NCBI RefSeq assembly: GCF_001447195.1
Contig: NZ_LFRI01000045.1
Coordinates: forward strand, 62,001 to 126,000
From: Aquabacterium parvum
GTDB taxonomy: Bacteria > Pseudomonadota > Gammaproteobacteria > Burkholderiales > Burkholderiaceae_C
Direction of reading: 5' to 3'
DNA length: 64,000 bases
Under the pieces are notes generated by a model that was given only the letters and a program-made list of their open reading frames with translations, searched no databases and was not told where the DNA came from. This document shows positions 30,935 to 42,227 of the stretch, piece after piece. The position numbers and the translations under genes were made by a program. Within the stretch, counting starts at the first letter, position 1. Each line of letters begins with the position of its first letter.

Positions 30935-32100
30935 GCGTGGCCCCCCGTCAGCGGTGCAAGGCCCACCGCCACGTCGGCTTCGGCCTCTTCATCGGCCACG
31001 TGGCTTCGGTTGCGACCTTGGCGTTTGGCCAGGTAGAGCGCCTGGTCTGCCCGCTCGATCAGGTGTTCGAGGCTTTCGCCCTGGCGGGCCTGCGCCAGGC
31101 CCACGGAGAAGGTGGCGTTCACGCTTGGGTGCCCTGGGAACGTCAGGCTGCCCATCGACAGGCGCAGCCGCTCCAGTGCGGTGAAGGCTTCGCTGGCCTT
31201 GACTTGAGGCAGCATGATGAGGAACTCCTCGCCGCCCCAGCGGGCCACCTTGTCGACCTGCCTGAGCTGGGTCTGGGCCAGGTTGGCGAAGCCGATCAAC
31301 ACCGCGTCACCCGCCTGGTGGCCGAATCGGTCGTTGATCGATTTGAAGTGGTCCAGGTCGACCAGGGCCACGGTCATGGGGTGCCCGTGGCGCTCGACCA
31401 GCTTGAGCTCGGTCTCGACCAGGTCGACCATGATGCGGCGATTGAGCAGCCCTGTCAGGCTGTCCTGGGTGGCCATGTGCTGCAAGGTGTTGAGCGCTTG
31501 CGAGAGCTCCTTGGACTGCAGGCCGATGCGAACCCGGATGTCGGTGACCCACTTGGCCACCAGCGACAGGATCAGCAGCGTCGAGCCCCCGATGACGAAG
31601 TGCATCAGTCCGGTGGAGGCCGGGTAGCGAACGGGGTCTGCCCAGGTCAGGGCGATCACGCACATCAGCAACATGCCCACCGAGCTCATGCCCAGCACCA
31701 CCATCTGCGTGGGGCGAAGCCGGAACATGCACATCACGATGGCTTCGGCCACCAGGATGAGGACGCTGGCACGGTGCTCGCCCACCCGCAGGTAAGCCAT
31801 GAAGCACAGTGCGATGCTGATCAAGGCATGCGGCAGGGTGACCACGGGGTCGCTCAGGCGCTGACTCCACCCGCTGCGCACGAGAAGGAACACGATCGAC
31901 AGGGTCAGGATGCTGCCCCAGGTCAGGTCGCGGGCGATCTGCGGCTGCAGCAGGCCCAGGTGGACCGAGTGCCAGATGATGCCCAGGTTCACGATGTACA
32001 GCTGCGTGGACGCAAGGACAAAAAGCACGTGCCTGGCCCGCTGGGGATCGGATCCCCCCAGAGGGCGGGCGACGGCGTTCAACCAAGGTGGCAGGTTCAT
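30931..32100 (-). CDS. membrane diguanylate cyclase (GGDEF) II
   Basis: Paralogue of the neighbouring gene with the same plan: about six membrane segments in the first 190 residues, a linker (SKELSQALNTLQHMATQDS) and a GGDEF domain with the GGEEF active site and an I-site RQVD five residues before it. The start at 32100 (MNLPPWLNAV) is preferred to an upstream one 16 codons away. Sequence identity between the two GGDEF domains is visibly high, while the membrane parts have diverged, suggesting a duplication followed by change of input. Both should make c-di-GMP and be product-inhibited. Confidence 0.9.
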   Translation of the reverse strand: MNLPPWLNAVARPLGGSDPQRARHVLFVLASTQLYIVNLGIIWHSVHLGLLQPQIARDLTWGSILTLSIVFLLVRSGWSQRLSDPVVTLPHALISIALCFMAYLRVGEHRASVLILVAEAIVMCMFRLRPTQMVVLGMSSVGMLLMCVIALTWADPVRYPASTGLMHFVIGGSTLLILSLVAKWVTDIRVRIGLQSKELSQALNTLQHMATQDSLTGLLNRRIMVDLVETELKLVERHGHPMTVALVDLDHFKSINDRFGHQAGDAVLIGFANLAQTQLRQVDKVARWGGEEFLIMLPQVKASEAFTALERLRLSMGSLTFPGHPSVNATFSVGLAQARQGESLEHLIERADQALYLAKRQGRNRSHVADEEAEADVAVGLAPLTGGHA

Positions 32101-32224
32101 CGGCTCGGGCGAAGTGTTGCAACGGTTATCGGCGCCGTGGGGGGGCACCTTTAACCACCGGAGCAGTCAGGCCCTTGCGCTTGAGCGGCGCAGGGGCGAT
32201 CTGCTGACGAACCAGGCTTTCGCG
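32101..32224. other. gap between GGDEF gene II and the permease gene
   Basis: 124 bases upstream of the GGDEF pair. I see no clear promoter hexamers or terminator; it must hold the promoter of the pair if they are not read through from the permease gene. Confidence 0.3.
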
Positions 32225-32866
32225 TCAGGCGTCTTGCCGGTTGGGGCGCCTGGGCAGGTAACGCTCGTCCGAGTAGGTCAGGACCCATTCGGGTTTGAAT
32301 GCCACGAAGATGGCAATCAGCATGCCGGTGCTGAAGCCTTCGCCCCAGGCCACCAGGGTGTAGCCGAGCATCCATTCCAGCGTGCTGAACACCTCCGGCT
32401 TGCGACCGGCCAGCCAGGCGAGCGCGCCGGTCAGCACCACGGCGGCGATGCTGGTCATGAAGGCGCGCCCCAGGATGAAAACGAAGATGTGGTGCGGCAG
32501 CAAGCGCCGCACGGCCAGCCCGATCAGCAGGCCGAGTGTGCCGGGCACCAGACCCAGCCACGCCAGGTGAGACGCCACCTCGCCGAGGGGCGGCAGCTGG
32601 CCGTGCCCGAACCAGCCTGCCAAAAAAGCGACAGGCACCAGGCTCCACATGGCCAGTGGCCAGCCAAACATCAGCGTCATCAGGCAGGCCGACGAGACGT
32701 GCATGGTCATGCCGGACGGCAGCAGGCGATCGGTGCACCAGAGCAGGGGCAGCAAGACCATGGCGCCCAGCCAGGGGTGCACGAGGGGTCCGTGGCGCAG
32801 TGGCAGCCACGGACGAAAAGGCAATGCTGCAGCCAGGATGACTGCACACAAAGCCCAGTCCAGCAT
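32225..32866 (-). CDS. ECF-type/CbiM-like membrane permease
   Basis: 213-residue integral membrane protein with about six hydrophobic segments. The pattern SGMTMHVSSACLMTLMFGWPLAM, with a His after a Gly-Met pair, and the GEGFSTGMLIAIFVAFKPEWV C-terminal segment resemble the predicted energy-coupling-factor permease family related to CbiM. No ATPase or T-component gene is adjacent, so the transported substrate and the energising partner are unknown. It lies seven bases after queF; a link to the queuosine pathway is possible but only suggested by position. Confidence 0.65.
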   Translation of the reverse strand: MLDWALCAVILAAALPFRPWLPLRHGPLVHPWLGAMVLLPLLWCTDRLLPSGMTMHVSSACLMTLMFGWPLAMWSLVPVAFLAGWFGHGQLPPLGEVASHLAWLGLVPGTLGLLIGLAVRRLLPHHIFVFILGRAFMTSIAAVVLTGALAWLAGRKPEVFSTLEWMLGYTLVAWGEGFSTGMLIAIFVAFKPEWVLTYSDERYLPRRPNRQDA

Positions 32867-32873
32867 GGGAGCG

Positions 32874-33404
32874 TCAGCCCAGCAGGCCGGTTTCTGCGTT
32901 GTGCTGGGGCAGCTCGACCTTGGGGGCGGGCTTCCAGCCCTTCTTGCGGTGCTCGACGACGACGTTGGTGTAGATGCCGCCGCGCACATACCACTTGGCC
33001 GTGATGCGCAGGAAACGCGGGTTGATGGCCTTGACCATGTCCGACAGGATGTCGTTGGTGACCTTCTCGTGGAAGGCGCCCTGGTCGCGGTAGCTCCACA
33101 TGTACATCTTCAGGCTCTTGAGCTCGATGCACAGCTTGTCGGCGATGCAGTCGATGGTGAAGTGCGCGAAGTCCGGCTGCTTGGTCAGCGGGCAAAAGCA
33201 GGTGAACTCGGGCACCTGGAACTGGATGACGTAGTCGCGCTCGGGGGCGGGGTTGGGGAAGACGTCCAGGTGACGCGAAGGCGTCGAGGGCGCGACGGCG
33301 GGTTTGGCGCGCGTGCCGACCTCCAGCTTGGCCGCGGCCGACTTCCTGGCTGCACGGGGTTGGCTTGCCGGCTTGGCGGCGGGGGTCTTGGTGTTCTTGG
33401 CCAT
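32874..33404 (-). CDS. queF: NADPH-dependent 7-cyano-7-deazaguanine reductase
   Basis: Reduces preQ0 to preQ1 in queuosine synthesis. The catalytic Cys is in FTCFCPLTKQPDFA, the substrate motif reads ELKSLKMYM and FHE follows, as in the short single-domain type. An N-terminal extension of about 45 residues, rich in Ala, Lys and Pro, is not part of the fold. ATG 33404 is preferred to an ATG three codons upstream. It is divergent from smc. Confidence 0.93.
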   Translation of the reverse strand: MAKNTKTPAAKPASQPRAARKSAAAKLEVGTRAKPAVAPSTPSRHLDVFPNPAPERDYVIQFQVPEFTCFCPLTKQPDFAHFTIDCIADKLCIELKSLKMYMWSYRDQGAFHEKVTNDILSDMVKAINPRFLRITAKWYVRGGIYTNVVVEHRKKGWKPAPKVELPQHNAETGLLG

Positions 33405-33445
33405 GGTCTTCACAACGTGGGATGAGCAGGAATTCGTCGAATCCC

Positions 33446-33459
33446 GGATGGTATCATCC
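33446..33459. repeat. small perfect hairpin between queF and smc
   Basis: GGATG-GTAT-CATCC, a five-base stem with a four-base loop, in the divergent queF/smc gap. TATCAT in its loop side could be a -10 element. Function unknown. Confidence 0.3.
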
Positions 33460-33480
33460 TGAGCTTGAAAAGGCCAGGGA

Positions 33481-33502
33481 TTTCCTGAAATTCATCAGGA
33501 AA
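33481..33502. promoter_or_regulatory. inverted repeat before smc
   Basis: TTTCCTGA (33481-33488) and TCAGGAAA (33495-33502) form a perfect eight-base inverted repeat with a six-base spacer, ending 13 bases before the smc ATG. It could be an operator overlapping the smc promoter (TTGAAA at 33465-33470 is a possible -35) or a leader hairpin. Confidence 0.45.
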
Positions 33503-33515
33503 ATCAACGACTTAG

Positions 33516-36500
33516 ATGCGTCTTAACTCAATCAAGCTCTCAGGGTTCAAGTCCTTTGCCGAGCCGACCCATTTCCAGCTGCCTGGCCAGCTGGTCGGCG
33601 TGGTGGGGCCCAATGGCTGCGGCAAGTCCAACATCATGGACGCCGTGCGCTGGGTGCTGGGCGAGTCCAAGGCGTCCGAGTTGCGTGGCGAGTCCATGCA
33701 GGACGTCATCTTCAATGGTTCGGGCAACCGCAAGCCGGCCAGCCGAGCCAGCGTCGAACTCGTTTTCAGCAACGAGTCGGGACGGGCCGGCGGGCAGTGG
33801 AACCAGTTCTCCGAGATCGCGGTCAAGCGCGTGCTCACGCGTGACGGCACCTCCAGCTACTTCATCAACAACCAGCCGGTGCGCCGCCGCGACGTGCAGG
33901 ACGTCTTCCTGGGCACGGGCCTGGGGCCGCGCGCTTACGCCATCATCGGCCAGGGCACCATCAGTCGGATCATCGAGTCCAAGCCTGAAGAGCTGCGCTT
34001 GTTCCTGGAAGAGGCCGCAGGTGTCTCCAAGTACAAGGAGCGCCGCCGCGAGACCGAGAGTCGCCTGAAGGACACGCGTGAAAACCTCACGCGGGTGGAG
34101 GACATCCTGCGCGAGCTCAACAGCAACCTCGACAAGCTGGAAAAGCAGGCCGAGGTGGCTTCTCGGTATCACACGCTGCAGGAACAGGGCGCCACCAAAC
34201 TGCACCAGCTGTGGTTCCTCAAGCACCGCGATGCCTCGTCTGAAGAGACGCGCATCCACGCTGCGGTCAGTGAAGCGACCAATGCGCTGGAAGCCCGCAT
34301 GGCCGAGCTGCGATCGGTCGAGGCCGAGCTGGAACACGTGCGGCAAGACCACTACGCCGCCAGCGATTCACTGCACGAGGCCCAGGGCGCCCTGGCCGAG
34401 GCCAGCCTAGAGGTCAGCCGCCTGGAAGAGCGCATCCGCTACGTGGTCGAAGGCCGCCAGAAGGTCGAGCAGCGCCTGGCTGAAATCAAGGCCCAGAACG
34501 AGCAATGGGGCATGCGCGCCGAGTCGGCGCAGGTCGAGCTCGAAGAGCTGGCCGAGAAGATGGCCGCCTGCGAAGAGCAGGCCGAGATTCTGGCTGCTCA
34601 GGCCGAGGAGCTGGCGGGCAACGTGCCGTCTCTGGAGGACGCCGTGCGTGCCGCCACGCAGCGCGCCAACGACCAGCGCCAGGTGGCTGGCCAGGTGCAG
34701 CAGCAGATCCAGCTGCTGGCTGCCGAATCGCGCAACTTGGACGAACAATCGCGCCAGATTCAGCAACGCCGCGAACGCCTGCGTGTGGAAGTGCAGGGCC
34801 TGGCCGCGCCCGACGAGCTGCGCCTGAGCGACCTGCGTCGCCAGCACGAGGCGGGTCAGGAAGAGCAGGGCGTCATCGAGGCCCGGCTGGAGGAGCTGTC
34901 CGAGTCGGTGCCCGCGCTCGATGAAGGCCGCAAAGCCGTGCAGTCAGACAGCCAGTTCCAGTCGGCCAAGCTGGCCGAACTCAGCGCCCGCCTCGAAGCC
35001 CTTCGCGCGCTCCAAGACAAGGTGCAGACCGAAGGCAAGCTCAAGCCCTGGCTGGCCAAGCACGGTCTGGACAGCCTGCAAGGCCTGTGGACCCGCGTTC
35101 ACATCGAATCGGGTTGGGAGAACGCGCTCGAATCGGCCCTGCGCGAACGTCTGGCAGCGCTCGAGGTGGGGCGCGTCGAAACCGTGCGCGCCTTTGAACT
35201 CGACGCCCCGCCCGCCAAGCTGGCCTTCTACAGCTTGCCGCAGCCCGGCATCCAGAACACGCACCAGACCCTGCCGCGCCTGAGCGACCTGCTGCGCCTG
35301 AGCGATGGTGGGCTCAAGGCCCTGATGAACGACTGGCTGGAAGGCGTCTACACCGCCGCCCACCTGGAAGAGGCTCTGGCAAACCGAGGCAAGCTCACGC
35401 ATGGTGAGGTCATCATGACCCCTGCCGGGCACGCGGTCAGCCAGTTCGCCGTCACCTTTTATGCACCCGATTCCGAGCAGGCTGGCATGCTGGCCCGCGC
35501 CCAGGAAATCGAGAACCTGGAAAAGCAGGTGAGGGCGCAGAGCCTGATCGCGGACGACGCCCGTGCAGCCTTGATCCGCGCAGAAGCTGCCTACACCGAC
35601 GCCTCCCAGCGCCTGGGCGCCGTTCGGCGCGAAGCCAGCGAGGTGCAGCAGCGTGTGCACCAGTGGCAGGTGGAGCTGTTGCGCCTGAGCCAGCAGGCCG
35701 AGCAGGCCAACAGCCGCCGCGGCCAGATCGACGAGGAGCTGGCCGAACTCGACGCGCAGCTCGAGGGCCTGCAGGAGCGCCGCGCAGAAGGCGAGGCCCG
35801 ATTCGAAGAGCTCGACATCCACCTGGGTGAAACACAAGAGAAGCACGCCGAACTCGAAGAGCATGTCATCGAGGCCGAACGCAAACTCAACCAAGCCCGC
35901 GAACAATCTCGTGCGCTGGAGCGCCAAGCCCAGGAGGCCACCTTCAGTGTGCGCAGCATGGGCGCGCGGCGCGGTGAGCTGCAACGCAGCATCGAGACCG
36001 CCTCGCAGCAGATCCAGGCCAATGAATCGTCGGTGGCGCAGTTGCTGGAAGAGCAGGCCCGCCTGAACGACGCCTCGGCGCAGACGGGCCTTGACGAAGC
36101 GCTGGCCGTGCGCCTGCAGCGCGAAGGCGCGCTCAGCCAGGCCCGCCAGCGCTACGACGACCTGTCAGCCCAACTGCGCCGCTTCGACGAGCAGCGCATG
36201 CAGTTCGAGCACAGCCTGCAGCCCCTGCGTGACCAGATCACCAAGCTGCAACTGGAACTGCAGGCTGCCTCCTTGGGCGGTGCGCAGTTCATGGAGCAGC
36301 TCACCGCCGCGGGCGTTGACCTGGTGGCCCTGGCCGAGGTCATCGAGCGCGACGGCGTCAAGCTCTTCGGCCTGCAGGCCGAGATCGACCGCATCCAGCG
36401 CGAGATCAACGCCCTGGGCGCCGTCAACCTGGCCGCACTCGACGAGCTCACCGCCGCGCGCGAACGCAAAGGCTTCCTCGATTCGCAGATGGCAGACCTG

Positions 36501-37031
36501 CTCGACGCCATCGGCACCCTGGAGGACGCCATCCACAAGATCGACCTCGAAACCCGAGACCTGCTGGGCGCCACCTTCAACACCGTCAACGAGCACTTCG
36601 GGCGCATGTTCCCCAGCCTCTTTGGTGGCGGCAGCGCCAAGCTGGTCATGACCGGCGACGAGATCCTCGACGCGGGCGTGCAGGTCATGGCCCACCCGCC
36701 CGGCAAGAAGAACAGCACCATCCACCTGCTCTCGGGCGGCGAGAAGGCGCTCACCGCCATCGCCTTGGTGTTCGCCATCTTCCAGCTCAACCCGGCGCCG
36801 TTCTGCCTGCTCGACGAGGTCGACGCGCCGCTGGACGACGCCAACACCGAACGCTACGCCCGCCTGGTCAAGAACATGTCCAGCGGCACCCAGTTCCTCT
36901 TCATCTCGCACAACAAGATCGCGATGGAGATGGCCGAACAGCTTGTCGGCGTGACCATGCAGGAGCAAGGCGTCTCTCGCATCGTTGCGGTCGACATGGA
37001 AGCCGCGCTCGGCATGGCCCATGCAGCCTGA
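33516..37031 (+). CDS. smc: chromosome segregation protein SMC
   Basis: Condensin-type ATPase that organises and segregates the chromosome. The 1171-residue protein has Walker A GPNGCGKSN near residue 33, two long coiled coils (about 170-500 and 660-1000) around a hinge domain, then the signature LSGGEKALTAIA and Walker B CLLDEVDAPLDDAN. There is no strong Shine-Dalgarno before the ATG. It is followed after 29 bases by zipA and ligA. The partners ScpA and ScpB are not in the window. Confidence 0.97.
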   Translation: MRLNSIKLSGFKSFAEPTHFQLPGQLVGVVGPNGCGKSNIMDAVRWVLGESKASELRGESMQDVIFNGSGNRKPASRASVELVFSNESGRAGGQWNQFSEIAVKRVLTRDGTSSYFINNQPVRRRDVQDVFLGTGLGPRAYAIIGQGTISRIIESKPEELRLFLEEAAGVSKYKERRRETESRLKDTRENLTRVEDILRELNSNLDKLEKQAEVASRYHTLQEQGATKLHQLWFLKHRDASSEETRIHAAVSEATNALEARMAELRSVEAELEHVRQDHYAASDSLHEAQGALAEASLEVSRLEERIRYVVEGRQKVEQRLAEIKAQNEQWGMRAESAQVELEELAEKMAACEEQAEILAAQAEELAGNVPSLEDAVRAATQRANDQRQVAGQVQQQIQLLAAESRNLDEQSRQIQQRRERLRVEVQGLAAPDELRLSDLRRQHEAGQEEQGVIEARLEELSESVPALDEGRKAVQSDSQFQSAKLAELSARLEALRALQDKVQTEGKLKPWLAKHGLDSLQGLWTRVHIESGWENALESALRERLAALEVGRVETVRAFELDAPPAKLAFYSLPQPGIQNTHQTLPRLSDLLRLSDGGLKALMNDWLEGVYTAAHLEEALANRGKLTHGEVIMTPAGHAVSQFAVTFYAPDSEQAGMLARAQEIENLEKQVRAQSLIADDARAALIRAEAAYTDASQRLGAVRREASEVQQRVHQWQVELLRLSQQAEQANSRRGQIDEELAELDAQLEGLQERRAEGEARFEELDIHLGETQEKHAELEEHVIEAERKLNQAREQSRALERQAQEATFSVRSMGARRGELQRSIETASQQIQANESSVAQLLEEQARLNDASAQTGLDEALAVRLQREGALSQARQRYDDLSAQLRRFDEQRMQFEHSLQPLRDQITKLQLELQAASLGGAQFMEQLTAAGVDLVALAEVIERDGVKLFGLQAEIDRIQREINALGAVNLAALDELTAARERKGFLDSQMADLLDAIGTLEDAIHKIDLETRDLLGATFNTVNEHFGRMFPSLFGGGSAKLVMTGDEILDAGVQVMAHPPGKKNSTIHLLSGGEKALTAIALVFAIFQLNPAPFCLLDEVDAPLDDANTERYARLVKNMSSGTQFLFISHNKIAMEMAEQLVGVTMQEQGVSRIVAVDMEAALGMAHAA

Positions 37032-37060
37032 GGCCCGCCGTCTCGCCCCACAGATTCCCC

Positions 37061-40670
<3,610 letters not shown>

Positions 40671-40674
<4 letters not shown>

Positions 40675-41588
40675 GGCTTGCCCGTCGGCGTGGACTTGAT
40701 CAGGGCCATGGCCGTGCCGATGAGCGATGAGACTTCGCTCATGTTGCCGGGCACGATCATGGTGTTGTTCTTCTGGGCCAGCTGCGCATAGGCCTCAACT
40801 GCCTTTTCCGCGACCTTCAATTGCACGGCCTGTTGCCCGCCTGGCTCGTTGATCGCGGCCGCGATCTTGCGGATGGCATCGGCCGTGGCATCGGCCACCG
40901 ACGCAATGGCAGCAGCCTCGCCCTCAGCGCGGTTGATCTCGGCCTGCTTTTCGCCCTCGGATTTGGCGATGTGCGATTCGCGCTCACCCGTGGCCAGGTT
41001 GATCTGCTCGAGCTTGCGGCCCTCGGATTCGGCGATGCGCGCGCGCTTGTCTCGCTCGGCCGTGATCTGCTGCTGCATCGAGCGCAGGATCTCTGCGGGC
41101 GGTGTCAGGTCCTTGATTTCGTATCGCAGAACCTTCACGCCCCAGTTCAGCGCTGCTTCGTCCAGCGAAGTGACCACCGAGGCATTGATCGCGTCGCGCT
41201 CTTCGAAGGTCTTGTCCAGCTCCATGCGGCCGATGACCGAGCGCAGGGTCGTTTGCGCCAGCTGCGTGATGGCGATGATGTAGTTGGACGAGCCGTAGCT
41301 GGCGCGCATCGGGTCGGTCACCTGAAAGTACAGGATGCCGTCGACGTGCAGCTGGGTGTTGTCTTTGGTGATGCAGACCTGGCTGGGCACGTCCAGCGGG
41401 ATCTCTTTGAGCGAGTGCTCGTAGGCCACCTTGTCGATGAAGGGCATCAGCACGTTCAAACCCGGTTTGAGCGTGGTGTGGAACTTGCCCAGCCGCTCGA
41501 CCACCCACGCGCTTTGCTGGGGCACGACCTTGACCGACTTGGCGATGAAGATGACGGCGATGACGAGCAGGACGACGGCAAATTCCAT
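40671..41588 (-). CDS. qmcA: SPFH/stomatin-family membrane protein QmcA
   Basis: Membrane-bound scaffolding protein of 305 residues: one N-terminal membrane segment (about 2-17), the SPFH/Band 7 domain (VVERLGKFHTTLKPGLNVLMPF...), then a long Ala/Glu-rich coiled coil (about 185-260). In other bacteria such proteins form large cage-like assemblies with NfeD-type partners. The NfeD-like gene lies six bases upstream on the same strand, forming the expected pair, and DUF2237 follows. Confidence 0.92.
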
Positions 41589-41594
41589 GGTGGG

Positions 41595-42026
41595 TCAGGC
41601 CTTTTCGAGGACGAGGTAGTTGCTTTCGATGGCGCGGATGCGGTGCAGGCCTGCGGCGGGAACGTGAGCACCGTGGTACCTGGCCTTCCATTCGCTGCCA
41701 CGGTAGTGGACGTGCGTGGTGCCGTCGGGGCCCCACTGGGAGACGGAAACCTGTTCACCGACGTCCAGGCTTCCCAGCCCGGTGGTCGTGTAGTCCTCAA
41801 CGCCCAGCATGCCGCGCTGCAGCAGCCGCCTGTGCCAAAGGTAAACGGCCCCGCTGCCCACAACAGCCGCACAGACCAACTGGGCGGACTGGCTCGCTCC
41901 CCCCATCGCAGCCAAGGCTGCTGCACTCGCGCCCAGCGCCAGCATCAACAGGTAAAACGAGCCCGTCAGCAACTCCAGGCTGACGAAAAAACCCGCCACG
42001 ATCCACCACAGCGTCGAGTCACTCAT
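41595..42026 (-). CDS. NfeD-like protein
   Basis: 143-residue protein with three or four membrane segments in the first 70 residues and a C-terminal OB-fold domain (GEQVSVSQWGPDGTTHVHYRGSEWKA), the truncated NfeD form without a serine-protease domain. Such proteins work with SPFH partners; the qmcA gene follows after six bases. Divergent from the decarboxylase gene. Confidence 0.88.
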   Translation of the reverse strand: MSDSTLWWIVAGFFVSLELLTGSFYLLMLALGASAAALAAMGGASQSAQLVCAAVVGSGAVYLWHRRLLQRGMLGVEDYTTTGLGSLDVGEQVSVSQWGPDGTTHVHYRGSEWKARYHGAHVPAAGLHRIRAIESNYLVLEKA

Positions 42027-42227
42027 GTGTCCGACATCCCCATATCTGATTCACGGATGTGGGCAACAGTTTATGCCGGCGCCAGACGTTTTCCCCAGGC
42101 GGGCTTGCCTGTCGGCGGTATTTGAAGCGAGTGGACGCAAAAACCCGGCTTCGTCAAACAAATCCGGGGCTTGAGACCCTACACTTCGCCATTTTTCCGA
42201 CCCGTCACCTTTGATTCAGGAATGGCC
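42027..42227. promoter_or_regulatory. divergent NfeD / decarboxylase gap
   Basis: 201 bases that must hold promoters in both directions. CAGGA (42216-42220) is the decarboxylase ribosome-binding site. I see no strong -35/-10 pair or repeat. Confidence 0.35.

Noticed and set aside
28559..31036. 825-codon open frame on the plus strand
   Set aside because: It lies antisense to dapC and the GGDEF gene, and its protein is rich in Gln/His/Arg/Gly with no fold-like pattern. Long antisense frames are common at high GC.
33405..33515. preQ1 riboswitch upstream of queF
   Set aside because: The 111-base gap holds small hairpins but not the conserved preQ1 aptamer pattern.
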